Of a stretch of 64,000 bases of DNA, positions 53,560 through 62,975 are shown piece by piece. The stretch is from Actinomycetota bacterium (GTDB lineage Bacteria; Actinomycetota; Thermoleophilia; Solirubrobacterales; Solirubrobacteraceae), in the NCBI GenBank assembly GCA_009699865.1, contig WLNJ01000001.1, forward strand, positions 1-64,000, written 5' to 3'. Below the pieces are notes generated by a model that saw nothing but the letters and a program-made list of their open reading frames with translations, did no database searches and was not told the DNA's origin. A program made the translations under genes and the position numbers. Each line of letters opens with the position of its first letter. Positions within the stretch are counted from its first letter, which is position 1.

Positions 53560-55457
53560 GCCCGCCCCCCGATGAACCCTCGGTTGCCCAGTGAGTCCGG
53601 GATCGATTGGACAATTACGCGGCATGGTCGCTCAGCGAGCACGGTGTCGAGCGTCCTGCTGAACGGACCTCCACCAGGCTTGGCCCTCGCCGGCAGAACG
53701 ATTGCCTTCGACCCGATCTCCTTAGCTAGGTCCACAATCACGCGTCCGGCCTGACCTGAGCGCACGTTGACGACACTCCCAGTGACTCTGCGACCGCCGG
53801 CAACTCGCGCCTCCTCAATAATTGCCTTGGCTCGGGCCTCCTGTACTGGCATCTCAGCGTCAATCGGGCTTTCGGCGGGTACTGGAATGGTGACTATGAC
53901 GTGAATGGCTCCCTGTGCCTCCCCGGCGAGTCCCTTAGCGGTTGAGATCAGCTCTGGATCAAAGACTCCTCCCTCTACGGCCACGAGGACTGATTGATAC
54001 TCGGCCTCGTGGGGAAGAACGGCTTGCGAAACCTCAGCAATGACAGTGGTGGTCAGGTCGAGGCCCTGACTCTTTCTGTACACCGCGTAGATCAGAACAC
54101 CAGCAACCAGCCAGCCGATACCTGTGATGGCAACATCAATATGCAGAAAGGTGACCGTCACCCACGCAAAAAGCGTTCCTAAACCACCAACCGACGCAAA
54201 CACGGGAATGTCCATGCCCCTGAACCTGAGGCGCCCAGGACCGCTGTAGGGCCGTTTCGCGTCAGGCTGAGTGACCCTGAGCCGGATTACCGCGGCGTGG
54301 GCGATTGTGAACGACAGCATCGCGCCAAACGCGTACAGATTCCCGAGGAACTCTGCCTGTCCTGGAATAACTGCGACACAGGCAATGGCGCCGAACAGGA
54401 GGATGCCAATCCACGGAGTCCGGTACTTCGGGTGTAGCTGGCGCATGCTGTCCGGCACCTGCCGGTGCAGACCCATCGAATAGACCAAACGCGATACCCC
54501 AATGATCCCTGCGTTAGTAGCGATGAAGAGGATCGTCGCCGCCAAGATCCCGACATAGATCTCCGCCGCCCCCTGGAGCGGACCAAGCGCTAGATGCTTC
54601 ACAACACCGAGCACGGGATCACCAGCAAAGCCGCCCTTTTCGCTCGACACACCGAGTTGCGTTTGGCACTTGCCGTCCACGCACGTGACGGGCAGCGCCG
54701 AGAGCGCGACAGCCGGCAGAACCGCATAGATGGCGAAGACTGCAATGACTACACGGTTGATTGCTTTCGGCACCGTCTTCCCTGGAGACTTGGCCTCCTC
54801 GGCCATATTCGAGATCGTCTCAATCCCCGTGTAGGCGATCATGCCCACCGGGATAGCGATCACAAAGTTGGTCCAAGTTGGTGCCACGCCCCACTGAACA
54901 TTGTTTGCAAGCGTCTCCGGCGAGAAAACGAGAAACAGACCGACAAGAACAAGTAGGAGCTGGGTTGCGAAATCAATCACGGCAAGGAAGATGTTCAACC
55001 CCGCGGCCTCCTTGACGCCAACAACGTTCACAACGCTCAGGAGCACAATCACGCCGATGGCGGCGATGATGTCCCCAGGCGAGTGCCGTAGCGGCTCCCA
55101 GAACAGTCCCCCGATGTAGTGGGGGACGAAGAAGGCACTGATCGCAATTGTGATCGTGTAGTTGAGCATCTGGCCCCAGGCTGCAAAGAACGACCAGAAC
55201 TCATTGAAGGCATGGCGGGCAAAGCTGGAGGACCCTCCCGCCTCCGGGTACATCGCGGTGGCTTCCGAATAGGTGGCCGCGGTCAGGTAGAACAGCACAC
55301 CGCTGATAAGGAAAACGATCGGCGTAAGCCCAAGGGCGTAGCTAGCAACGAGGCCTAGTGCGTAGTAGATCGAGGACCCAACATTGCCGTAGGCGGTCGC
55401 AAAGAGAGCGTTGACGCCAAGTACGCGTTCGAGTCCGGGAAGAAGCCTGCGAGCCAT
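53556..55457 (-). CDS. APC-superfamily transporter with C-terminal USP-like domain (2)
   Basis: A 633-residue paralog of the gene at 51416-53374. It shares GVNALFATAYGNVGSSIYYALG, EAGGSSSFARHAFNEFWSF and a USP-like C-terminal domain (about 490-630, EYQSVLVAVEGGVFDPELISTAKGL; GSKAIVLPARAKPGGG). Roughly twelve TM helices precede it. In the loop VTCVDGKCQTQLG the two Cys could form a disulfide outside the membrane. First gene of the transporter cluster; divergent from the reductase gene at 55532 with 74 bases between. Substrate uncertain. Confidence 0.87.
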   Translation of the reverse strand: MARRLLPGLERVLGVNALFATAYGNVGSSIYYALGLVASYALGLTPIVFLISGVLFYLTAATYSEATAMYPEAGGSSSFARHAFNEFWSFFAAWGQMLNYTITIAISAFFVPHYIGGLFWEPLRHSPGDIIAAIGVIVLLSVVNVVGVKEAAGLNIFLAVIDFATQLLLVLVGLFLVFSPETLANNVQWGVAPTWTNFVIAIPVGMIAYTGIETISNMAEEAKSPGKTVPKAINRVVIAVFAIYAVLPAVALSALPVTCVDGKCQTQLGVSSEKGGFAGDPVLGVVKHLALGPLQGAAEIYVGILAATILFIATNAGIIGVSRLVYSMGLHRQVPDSMRQLHPKYRTPWIGILLFGAIACVAVIPGQAEFLGNLYAFGAMLSFTIAHAAVIRLRVTQPDAKRPYSGPGRLRFRGMDIPVFASVGGLGTLFAWVTVTFLHIDVAITGIGWLVAGVLIYAVYRKSQGLDLTTTVIAEVSQAVLPHEAEYQSVLVAVEGGVFDPELISTAKGLAGEAQGAIHVIVTIPVPAESPIDAEMPVQEARAKAIIEEARVAGGRRVTGSVVNVRSGQAGRVIVDLAKEIGSKAIVLPARAKPGGGPFSRTLDTVLAERPCRVIVQSIPDSLGNRGFIGGRA

Positions 55458-55531
55458 AGAACTTGATCCTACGCCCCGGGCCTACAAGCCACCCGGGCAT
55501 CACCCCGGCGATGTCTCTAGTCTTGCCATCG

Positions 55532-56626
55532 ATGGCCGCACGAATAATTCTCTTTGGAGCCACGGGCTACACCGGTGAGCTCACAGCACGCGCCATGGTC
55601 AAGGCCGGCTCAACGCCAATTCTTGCCGCCCGCAGCCCAGAGCGTGTTCAGGCACTGGCGGACGAACTGGGAGGTCTAACAACGGTCGTTGCCGATGTGA
55701 CTGACCCTTCATCTGTCCGCTCACTCGTCGAGAAGGGCGACGTCATCGTCACCACCGTGGGTCCATTTGCTCGCCTTGGAGAACCTGCCTTCCAGGCAGC
55801 CCTCGACGCCGGCGCCCACTACGTGGACTCCACAGGCGAGCCGTCTTGGATCCGCAGAGTCTTTGAGGCGGACGCCGAAGCCAAGAATGCTGGAATAGCT
55901 GCGCTAACAGCCTTTGGCTACGACTATGTCCCAGGCAACCTTGCCGCAGGCCTCGCACTTGAGCAGGCCGGCGCAGATGCCGTAACCGTCAATGTCGGCT
56001 ACTTCTTCCAGGGCGGCTTTGGCGCCAGCGGCGGAACTCTCGCTTCACTTGCTGGAGCAATGCTGACCCCTGGCTTTGAATACCGGGATGGTTCAATCAG
56101 GACGGTTCGGGGCGCCAAAGCCGAACACTCATTCGCTACGCAAGGCGGTCCCCGCGTAGGTCTCTCGATCGGCTCGTCCGAACACTTCGCGATCCCACAG
56201 ATCGCTGCGTCGGTCACAGATGTGAACGCTTACCTCGGCTGGTTCGGGCCAAGAACAGCCCCAGCCCGCTACGGCGCTGCCGCGGTTGCCGGCATCACAA
56301 AGATTCCAGGCGCCAAGGCTCTCCTTGGGGCCGGGTTGAAGAGGGCCTTGCCCGGTTCAACCGGTGGGCCGAGCAAAGCCGAACGTGCGAAGTCCCAGTC
56401 GGTCGCCGTTGCCGAAGCACTAGCCGCCGATGGCAGTCAGCTCTCGTTTGTTGAGCTGAATGGCCCTAATGGCTATGACCTGACCGCCGAGTTCCTTGCC
56501 TTCGCAGGCAGGACGCTGGCCACAGTCGGGCCGGCCGACACAGGCTCGCTCGGGCCAGTCAAGGCCTTCGGTCTTGACGCCCTCGCCGCTGGCTGCGCAG
56601 CCGCTGGCCTCAAGCCAATCAGCTAG
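55532..56626 (+). CDS. Saccharopine dehydrogenase-like / trans-acting enoyl reductase family protein
   Basis: A 364-residue Rossmann oxidoreductase. The cofactor site is RIILFGATGYTGELTARAM at the N-terminus; VADVTDPSSVRSLVEKGDVIVTTVGPF and GAHYVDSTGEPSW follow, the pattern of the actinobacterial enoyl reductase (Rv2953-like) and saccharopine dehydrogenase-related group. It could reduce a lipid or polyketide intermediate. ATG 55532 is chosen to keep the Rossmann strand at the start; ATG 55511 is an in-frame alternative, and neither has a visible ribosome-binding site. No lipid-synthesis gene is adjacent. Confidence 0.83.
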   Translation: MAARIILFGATGYTGELTARAMVKAGSTPILAARSPERVQALADELGGLTTVVADVTDPSSVRSLVEKGDVIVTTVGPFARLGEPAFQAALDAGAHYVDSTGEPSWIRRVFEADAEAKNAGIAALTAFGYDYVPGNLAAGLALEQAGADAVTVNVGYFFQGGFGASGGTLASLAGAMLTPGFEYRDGSIRTVRGAKAEHSFATQGGPRVGLSIGSSEHFAIPQIAASVTDVNAYLGWFGPRTAPARYGAAAVAGITKIPGAKALLGAGLKRALPGSTGGPSKAERAKSQSVAVAEALAADGSQLSFVELNGPNGYDLTAEFLAFAGRTLATVGPADTGSLGPVKAFGLDALAAGCAAAGLKPIS

Positions 56627-56702
56627 CCGCTACCTCTCCCAGCCTTTCTCACCCCCGGCTTCCCGGGTGCCGACCCGCCTGCCAGGGATTATTCCGGGCA
56701 TG

Positions 56703-56744
56703 AAAAAACCCGCCCCCTGCCGAACTTCTCAGCAGAGAGCGGGT
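56703..56744 (-). terminator. Strong intrinsic terminator after hppA
   Basis: On the minus strand ACCCGC-TCTCTGC pairs with GCAGGGG-GCGGGT (13 base pairs, two of them G-T) around an 11-base loop, and six Ts follow at once (AAAAAA at 56703-56708 on the + strand). It lies 15 bases downstream of the hppA stop. This is the clearest terminator of the window. Confidence 0.9.
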
Positions 56745-56758
56745 CGAATTCAGTTGAT

Positions 56759-58828
56759 CTAGCTGATTACTGGAATCAGCAGGATCGCAACAATGTTGGC
56801 TACCTTGATCATTGGGTTGATCGCTGGTCCGGCCGTGTCCTTGTAAGGATCACCGACCGTGTCGCCTGTGATGGAGGCCTCGTGAGCAAGAGTTCCCTTG
56901 CCACCAAACGCACCATCCTCAATCAGCTTCTTGGCGTTATCCCAAGCACCACCACCGGCGGTCATTGAGATTGCCACGAACACGCCGACCACGATGACAC
57001 CCATGAGGAGTCCACCGAGTGCCTTGACACTGACGAGCGCGACAACTGCAGTCACGACGATCGGAATCAGGGACGGAATGATCATTTCGCGCTGAGCAGC
57101 CTTGGTTACAAGGTCTACGCATGCTGCATAGTCGGGACGCTCAGTCCCATCCATGATGCCTGGCTTCTCACGGAACTGTCGACGAACTTCCTCGACAACC
57201 GCACCGCCTGCGCGGCCAACGGCCTCCATTGAGAGAGCGGCGAACAGGTTGACCATCATGCCGCCGATAAGCAGCCCGATCAGAACCTCAGGGTTGCTGA
57301 TCGAGAAGCCTGCTGTGTCAACAGTCTTTGGCAGCTCGCGCTCGAACGCAGCGAACAGAACGAGAGCGGCAAGAGCGGCTGAACCGATTGCGTAGCCCTT
57401 CGTCACTGCCTTAGTCGTGTTGCCAACAGCGTCAAGCGGATCAGTCACAGCGCGAACCTCAGCTGGAAGGTCTGCCATCTCGGCAATACCACCAGCGTTG
57501 TCTGTGATTGGGCCGAATGCGTCAAGCGCAACGATGAGACCTGTAAGCGACAGCTGAGCCATTACGGCAACTCCGATGCCGTAGATGCCGTCAGTTCCGC
57601 CACCAGCAAGCTTCCAAGCGCCAAAGATGCCTGCGCAAAGAACGATCGCTGGCAGTGCCGTGGCCTGGTAACCCTGGGCAAGGCCCTGGATGATGTTGGT
57701 TGCGTGACCAGTCTGAGAGGCCTCTGCTGTCTTCTTAACAGGAGCAAAACGCGTGGACGTGTAGTAATCCGTAATCACGAACAGGAGGGCTGTTACGCCA
57801 AGGCCTACAAGTGAACAGAAGTACAGATCGTTGGCGCTAGGACCGCTGCCATTGGGCGTTGAGAGAATCGCGCCATCAAACATCCAGTGAGTGACTGGGT
57901 AGAACGCAACGGCTGCCAGAAGGCCGGAAACCGCAAGGCCCTGGTAGAGAGCGCGCTCAACGTTGCCTGCTGCTGACTTAACAGCGAAGGTCCCGATGAT
58001 CGAAGCGATGATCGAAACACCACCAAGCACCAGTGGGTAGAGAGCAACCGTCGTCGTAGCACCGTTGAAGGTGAGTACCCCGAGGAGCATCACGGCTACA
58101 GCGGTAACAGCGTAGGTCTCAAAGAGATCGGCTGCCATGCCGGCGCAGTCGCCGACGTTGTCGCCAACGTTGTCTGCAATCACAGCCGGGTTACGAGGGT
58201 CATCCTCGGGAATGCCAGCTTCGATCTTGCCTACGAGATCAGCACCAACATCAGCACCCTTGGTGAAGATGCCGCCGCCGAGACGGGCGAACACGCTGAT
58301 CAGCGAGCCACCAAAGCCAAGTCCGATGAGAGCATCGATGGCGTGCTTAGGAGTCTGATCCACAAACGAGGTGAGGATGCCGTAGTAAGCGGCAACGCCA
58401 GTGAGGGCAAGACCGACGACGAGCATGCCGGTTACGGCACCTCCGCGGAATGCCACATCAAGAGCTTTGCCTACGCCACCGCGAGCAGCTTCGGCAACGC
58501 GGGCATTAGCCCGGACCGAAACGTTCATCCCGATGAAGCCTGCAGCACCCGAAAGGACGCCGCCAATCAGGAAGCCAATGGCAACAGAGAGGTTCTGGAT
58601 GAAGTACAGCGCAACGAAGAGCACTACGCCAACAACGGCAATCGTTGTGTACTGACGGGTCAGGTAGGCAGTTGCGCCTTCCTGAATAGCCAGGCTGATT
58701 TCACGCATCTTCTCATTGCCAGGCGAAAGCTTGAGCAACGACTGCGCGGTAACAACGCCGTATACAACTGCGGCTGCGGCACACACCAAGGCGAATAGAA
58801 CACCGTGGTCGTTCAGGAACTGAGTCAA
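56759..58828 (-). CDS. hppA: Membrane proton-pumping pyrophosphatase
   Basis: A 689-residue H+-PPase with about sixteen TM helices that couples PPi hydrolysis to proton export. The PPi site motifs are [39 protein letters not shown] and [22 protein letters not shown] has Lys where K+-dependent enzymes have Ala, so it should be the K+-independent type. The start is TTG 58828 with GGAGG seven bases upstream. It is monocistronic: about 160 bases of leader/promoter region upstream and a strong terminator downstream. Confidence 0.96.
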   Translation of the reverse strand: MTQFLNDHGVLFALVCAAAAVVYGVVTAQSLLKLSPGNEKMREISLAIQEGATAYLTRQYTTIAVVGVVLFVALYFIQNLSVAIGFLIGGVLSGAAGFIGMNVSVRANARVAEAARGGVGKALDVAFRGGAVTGMLVVGLALTGVAAYYGILTSFVDQTPKHAIDALIGLGFGGSLISVFARLGGGIFTKGADVGADLVGKIEAGIPEDDPRNPAVIADNVGDNVGDCAGMAADLFETYAVTAVAVMLLGVLTFNGATTTVALYPLVLGGVSIIASIIGTFAVKSAAGNVERALYQGLAVSGLLAAVAFYPVTHWMFDGAILSTPNGSGPSANDLYFCSLVGLGVTALLFVITDYYTSTRFAPVKKTAEASQTGHATNIIQGLAQGYQATALPAIVLCAGIFGAWKLAGGGTDGIYGIGVAVMAQLSLTGLIVALDAFGPITDNAGGIAEMADLPAEVRAVTDPLDAVGNTTKAVTKGYAIGSAALAALVLFAAFERELPKTVDTAGFSISNPEVLIGLLIGGMMVNLFAALSMEAVGRAGGAVVEEVRRQFREKPGIMDGTERPDYAACVDLVTKAAQREMIIPSLIPIVVTAVVALVSVKALGGLLMGVIVVGVFVAISMTAGGGAWDNAKKLIEDGAFGGKGTLAHEASITGDTVGDPYKDTAGPAINPMIKVANIVAILLIPVIS

Positions 58829-58990
58829 GGGAGTCCTCCGGAGGGTCTCGGGACGGTCAATTACGGCGCCGGGATTGGCACAGGCCGCAAAACACGGCCC
58901 TACCGCTAAGTGCTGCAGAGCATACTTACCCCGCCGGACCCCCGTTTCCTCCCCGCGTGCCCAGACAGTCCGGGCCGTCTTGCCGAGAGG
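58829..58990 (-). promoter_or_regulatory. Leader and promoter region of hppA
   Basis: A 162-base non-coding stretch between the DUF1844-like stop and the hppA start. It holds the GGAGG ribosome-binding site within CCTCCGGAGG, a GGCCG/CGGCC hairpin with a seven-base loop in its middle, and a TATGCT hexamer that could be a -10. No matched -35 is evident. It must carry the hppA promoter. Confidence 0.4.
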
Positions 58991-59428
58991 TCAGCTTCCT
59001 GGGACCCAGATGCGGCTGGGCCGGTCCTCAGGGCCGGTTTCCCCATCCTCACCAGGCCCATCAGCGGCTCCTTGATTTCCGGAAACACTCGAATCAGCGT
59101 CCCCGCCCGCTTTTACATAAGCGAGCTGCAGTTGGGATAGAGCATCCTTAACAGCTGGAAGCTGTTCAGGAGCAACGGTCTCCACGGAGGGCAGCAATGC
59201 CCGGACAGCATCAATTGAAATCCGCACCTGCTCCAGGTCCCGTTCGCCCTCAGTCTCGGGAGCTGTCCCAGTTCGACGCGCGGCAAGGTTGACAAGCGAG
59301 ACAACCGTCTGGAGTACGACATCACCGACGTGAACGTGGCTCATCTCCTCCTCAAGCGCAGCACGTATCTCCGCTTCAGTCGGCTGTTGCGGAGGTGCTG
59401 TGGCGTCTATTTCGTCTGAATCACTCAT
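58991..59428 (-). CDS. DUF1844-like protein
   Basis: A 145-residue soluble protein. The central part (about 25-110) fits DUF1844: EEEMSHVHVGDVVLQTVVSLVNLAARR, then RISIDAVRALLPSVE and LSQLQLAYVKAGG. N- and C-terminal tails are acidic and low-complexity. DUF1844 proteins have no established function. It is last in the tsaE-to-YbdK cluster and its ATG overlaps the stop of the ligase gene (ATGA). Confidence 0.8.
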   Translation of the reverse strand: MSDSDEIDATAPPQQPTEAEIRAALEEEMSHVHVGDVVLQTVVSLVNLAARRTGTAPETEGERDLEQVRISIDAVRALLPSVETVAPEQLPAVKDALSQLQLAYVKAGGDADSSVSGNQGAADGPGEDGETGPEDRPSRIWVPGS

Positions 59429-60576
59429 GCGACTGTCTCTGGAGCATAGGTGTCTCCGGTCTGGCGTAGGAGATCAGCGTAGATCTCCCTAATGCTCCTC
59501 CCCTTAGCGAGCTGGCCGCGCTGCCTCTGCGTCGCGTTCAACGCGGGAAGCTCCGGTGTGATCCCGTGCTCGCTGCGCACCGGCGCGGTCCACTCGAGAA
59601 GACGATCCAGTGACTCCGCCCCTGGGTATTCCGCAAGCCGCTCAAAGTCGATCATCTTGCCCTCTACGCCGAAGCGGATCGCCCTCCAGAAGTTCTCCTC
59701 AAGCAAGCCCCGTGACACATCCGGTATCGGCACTCCCTCGTCCTCATCACGTGCGGCCTGGAGCACGCAGGCAGTAATCAGCTGAGCAAGGCCATCACTC
59801 TCGGCCGCTGTTGGCTGAGCGTCACAGATACGGACCTCAACCGTGCCAAATGAAAGATGCGGCCTTACCGACCACCAAACTTGGGTGTACTCGACGATTG
59901 ACTCGACCGCGAGAAGCGTCTCTAGATACCGGCGGAAGCCATCCCAGCTGCCGTAGGCATCGGGAATTCCACAGCGGGGAAAACTCTTTGTGAAAATCTG
60001 CGACCTGACCGAGTGAAGCCCGGTATCCCTGCCGTCTAAGAATGGCGAGCTCGCTGATACGGCAAGCAATGCGGGCAGTACATGCCGAAGGCGGTCACAG
60101 ACCCGGACTGCACGGTCGAGGCCGTTGACGCCCACATGGACATGTAAAGAGAAGGTGTTGTTACGGGACGCAACCCAGCGAAGGTCGCTCTCAACCCTGC
60201 GGTAGTGATCTGTGTCAATGATCTGCTGATCGCGGTAGTCGGCCCACGGGTGCGTTCCAGTCGCAGCGAGAGCTAGGCCCTGCTCCCGAGCCAGGGCAAA
60301 AAGACTTGCCCGGTGGTCCTGCTGAAGCTGCTGCGCGTGGGCAAGGTCTTCGCCGCGCCCCGAACGGATCTCGATCTCTGACCGAATGAGCTCTCCAGCA
60401 ATTGCGGAGTCAAGGCTCTCGTGGGCACTAGCGGCAAGCCTTAGGTCATCAAATCTCGAAACAAGCTCGAGAGTCTCCGGATCGACAATGGCGAACTCCT
60501 CCTCAAGGCCAACCGTGCCGTCAACGCTCGCCGTGAAGACTTCCTGTGCGTCATCAAAGTTGATTCCGGGTGTCAT
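59425..60576 (-). CDS. YbdK-type carboxylate-amine ligase (glutamate-cysteine ligase 2 family)
   Basis: A 383-residue GCS2-type ATP-grasp-like ligase. VGLEEEFAIVDPETLELVSRF carries the early Glu ligands; RSEIEIRSGRGEDLAHA, SLHVHVGVNGLDRAVRV and HLSFGTVEVRICDAQPTAAESDGL are the family blocks. Members join glutamate and cysteine (weakly) or unknown carboxylates and amines. Next to rex and a glutaredoxin-like gene a thiol role is attractive but unproven. Six bases separate it from rex, in the same direction. Confidence 0.92.
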   Translation of the reverse strand: MTPGINFDDAQEVFTASVDGTVGLEEEFAIVDPETLELVSRFDDLRLAASAHESLDSAIAGELIRSEIEIRSGRGEDLAHAQQLQQDHRASLFALAREQGLALAATGTHPWADYRDQQIIDTDHYRRVESDLRWVASRNNTFSLHVHVGVNGLDRAVRVCDRLRHVLPALLAVSASSPFLDGRDTGLHSVRSQIFTKSFPRCGIPDAYGSWDGFRRYLETLLAVESIVEYTQVWWSVRPHLSFGTVEVRICDAQPTAAESDGLAQLITACVLQAARDEDEGVPIPDVSRGLLEENFWRAIRFGVEGKMIDFERLAEYPGAESLDRLLEWTAPVRSEHGITPELPALNATQRQRGQLAKGRSIREIYADLLRQTGDTYAPETVA

Positions 60577-60582
60577 GTCAGA

Positions 60583-61239
60583 TCAGGTGAGGTAGAAGTA
60601 GAGGGCGTAGAGAAGGTCAACCGCAGGAGACGATGTATGCACGGTGACCTCGGGAGGTACCTGCAGAAGCGTCTCCGAGTAGTTGAAGATAATCCGCACT
60701 CCGGCATCAACGAGACGATCAGCCAGTGGTTGGGCCGCGGCAGCCGGTACGGCTAGGACTGCGACGACGATCTCATCCTCCACAACAGCCCGCTCCAGGC
60801 TGTCGGCGTGGCGAACTTCATGAGGACCAACCTTCTCGCCGACCTTGGCTGGATCAGAGTCAAACAGGGCTACAACTCGGAAGCCATGGTCAGCAAACAT
60901 GTCCGAGCTAGCAATTGCCTTCCCCAGGTTCCCCGCCCCGAAGAGACCGATGTTGTGTTGCCCCGCGGTTCTCAAGATGTCTCTGATCGCGGTCACTAGA
61001 CCGTCAACGTTGTAGCCAACCCCTCTCTTACCGAAGCGACCAAATCCACTCAGATCCCGTCGAATCTGGGTCGGGTTCACATGCGTGTATTCGGAAAGCT
61101 CCTGAGACGAGATTGTTTCCTTACCCATCTTGCGGGCCTGAGTGAGGACCTGTAGATACCGCGACAACCGCGCGGCAACCCCGAGAGCGAGGCGTTCGCC
61201 CCCGCGTTCCTCCTCGCTGAGTTCAGTCCCCATTGTCAT
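60583..61239 (-). CDS. rex: Redox-sensing transcriptional repressor Rex
   Basis: A 218-residue Rex, which senses NADH/NAD+ and represses respiratory and fermentative genes. The N-terminal winged helix shows AARLSRYLQVLTQARKMG and SQELSEYTHVNPTQIRRDLSGFG; the Rossmann domain has NIGLFGAGNLGKAIASSDMF and VVALFDSDPAKVGEKV; the C-terminal domain-swapping helix is VDLLYALYFYLT. ATG 61239 is chosen; 61233 is in frame too. The coding sequence overlaps the glutaredoxin-like gene upstream by 17 bases. Confidence 0.95.
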   Translation of the reverse strand: MTMGTELSEEERGGERLALGVAARLSRYLQVLTQARKMGKETISSQELSEYTHVNPTQIRRDLSGFGRFGKRGVGYNVDGLVTAIRDILRTAGQHNIGLFGAGNLGKAIASSDMFADHGFRVVALFDSDPAKVGEKVGPHEVRHADSLERAVVEDEIVVAVLAVPAAAAQPLADRLVDAGVRIIFNYSETLLQVPPEVTVHTSSPAVDLLYALYFYLT

Positions 61240-61504
61240 CGCGGGCAATGCTAGCCACGCCAGCCATCAACTTCACTAGTTGATCCTTAGTGGCCCCAAG
61301 TTCTGAGAGCACGACGCCACCGTGTTCGAGGATGGGGATCCGTTCCAGATAACGCTTGTGGAGATCATCATTGCTCTCGATATCGACCTCAACGATGTCG
61401 AATTCAAATGGGTTGCCAACGAGCGACTCAAGCCGCGCCCGGGTCTCATCGCAGAGGTGACAGCCAGCCCTCCCGTAGAACGTGATCGAGATTGGGCTGG
61501 TCAC
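61223..61504 (-). CDS. Glutaredoxin-family protein
   Basis: A 93-residue thioredoxin fold with CHLC (ITFYGRAGCHLCDETRARLESL) near the N-terminus and the cis-Pro region ERIPILEHGGVVLSELGA, resembling the DUF836/glutaredoxin-like type found next to rex in actinobacteria. GTG 61504 overlaps the tsaD stop by four bases, and its 3' end overlaps the rex start. Together they suggest a coupled thiol- and NADH-redox gene pair. The reductant is not known. Confidence 0.9.
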   Translation of the reverse strand: MTSPISITFYGRAGCHLCDETRARLESLVGNPFEFDIVEVDIESNDDLHKRYLERIPILEHGGVVLSELGATKDQLVKLMAGVASIARDDNGD

Positions 61505-62493
61505 CGGCCCGCCCTCGTTGCAGTCGAGTAGGCATCAAGGGAGAATGCTGCGTCGTGGGGTAAGTCTTGAACCTCAAGGGAGGCGCGCCCAATCATGGCT
61601 GCGTTGTCGGTGCAGTACTTCCTAGGTGGAACAACGAGCTTGATTCCTGCTGCGGTCAGTCCCAGACGTGCCGAGGAGTTAGCGGCAACGCCTCCGCCGA
61701 ACGCGACAACGCTGACCCCAGTGCTGTCAACCGCGCGGGTCACGCGCTCAACCAACTGATCGACAATCGCGGCCTGATAGGAAGCCGCTAGATCGGCTCG
61801 CCGAGCAGTTGCATCGGCCTCCCCCAGATCCCTCACGGCATAGAGAAGGCTTGTCTTCAGCCCTGCAAAAGAGAAGTCGGCCCCAGCGACACCTTTGGCC
61901 CGGGGGAAGTCAAACGCATCCGGGTCTCCGGCCTTAGCCTGCTCTTCCAACAGAGGACCACCCGGGTAACCCAAGCCCAAGATCCTGGCGCCTTTGTCAA
62001 AGGCCTCACCAGCCGCATCATCAATGGTCGTCCCAACAACAGACCAGTTCGGACCCGGCTCTTGGACGTTTGCAATCAACGTGTGCCCGCCACTTGCCAC
62101 AAGACAGAGGAAGGGCGGCTCGAGGGGAACTCCAGCCAGATAGGACGCGGCAACGTGCCCATGCAGATGGTCAACGGCTCTGAGCGGTATCCCTAGCCCG
62201 GCAGCGAGGCCTTTCGCTGTGGCGAGGCCTACCAGAAGTGCGCCTACGAGACCTGGGCCTTGGGTGACAGCAACACTCTCGAGGTCAGCGAGCCCGATGC
62301 TGGCTTCGGCTAGGGCTCGCTCGACCACGGGGAGCAGCAGCTCAAGGTGGTGCCGTGCTGCTATCTCGGGAACGACTCCCCCATAGAGATCGTGAATCAC
62401 CTGGCTACCGACAACACTGCTGAGGACGTCACCGGAGGAGGTCAGCACAGCCGCACAGCTGTCATCGCAGCTGGTCTCAATCGCGAGAATCAC
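61501..62493 (-). CDS. tsaD: tRNA N6-threonylcarbamoyltransferase TsaD
   Basis: A 330-residue ASKHA-fold enzyme that attaches threonylcarbamoyl to A37 of ANN-decoding tRNAs with TsaB and TsaE. AIETSCDDSCAAVLTS, the metal-binding VVPEIAARHHLELLLP, DHLHGHVAASYLAG, LVASGGHTLIAN and FGGGVAANSSARLGL are family features. GTG 62493 overlaps the rimI stop by four bases. The tsaE-tsaB-rimI-tsaD order is the standard actinobacterial cluster. Confidence 0.97.
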   Translation of the reverse strand: MILAIETSCDDSCAAVLTSSGDVLSSVVGSQVIHDLYGGVVPEIAARHHLELLLPVVERALAEASIGLADLESVAVTQGPGLVGALLVGLATAKGLAAGLGIPLRAVDHLHGHVAASYLAGVPLEPPFLCLVASGGHTLIANVQEPGPNWSVVGTTIDDAAGEAFDKGARILGLGYPGGPLLEEQAKAGDPDAFDFPRAKGVAGADFSFAGLKTSLLYAVRDLGEADATARRADLAASYQAAIVDQLVERVTRAVDSTGVSVVAFGGGVAANSSARLGLTAAGIKLVVPPRKYCTDNAAMIGRASLEVQDLPHDAAFSLDAYSTATRAGR

Positions 62494-62975
62494 CTCGCAC
62501 CTCCGTCAGCATTGGGAACATCCTCAAGCGATCCCCTCAGGGTTGCCTCTGTTCTCCACATGATCAGAGCATCCTCGCCCGTGTCCGCGTAATAGCGGGT
62601 CCTTCGCCCCGCCAGCATGAACCCGAAGGACTCATACAGCGCGATCGCAGCCTCGTTAGAAGGACGGACTTCAAGGGTCATCCGGGCGTCGTTCCCAAGC
62701 TCGGCTAGAAGGGACGTCATTAGCGCCTTCGCTATCCCCCTGCCACGACAGGCTGGAGGGACTGCAATGTTCATCAGGTGCCAGTCGAGATCAAGTTGGC
62801 TGCAGACGACGTAACCGACAATCTCGCCATCCGCCTCGCCGACGAAGCAGAGCGAATCAGCTCTCGTAAGTTCAAGCGCAAACATAGCGGCCGACCAAGG
62901 GGCGGGAAACGACTCACGCTCGATCCGCAGAACGCGCGGCAGATCCTTCAAGACAAGGTGGCGGATCAGCATCAC
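62490..62975 (-). CDS. rimI: Ribosomal protein alanine N-acetyltransferase RimI-like
   Basis: A 161-residue GNAT acetyltransferase: LKDLPRVLRIERESFPAPWS, GYVVCSQLDLDWHLMNIAV, the acetyl-CoA loop ACRGRGIAKALMTSLL, LEVRPSNEAAIALYESFGF. RimI acetylates S18 and other N-termini. GTG 62975 overlaps the tsaB stop; ATG 62972 is next. Placement between tsaB and tsaD is usual. Confidence 0.92.
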   Translation of the reverse strand: MMLIRHLVLKDLPRVLRIERESFPAPWSAAMFALELTRADSLCFVGEADGEIVGYVVCSQLDLDWHLMNIAVPPACRGRGIAKALMTSLLAELGNDARMTLEVRPSNEAAIALYESFGFMLAGRRTRYYADTGEDALIMWRTEATLRGSLEDVPNADGGAR

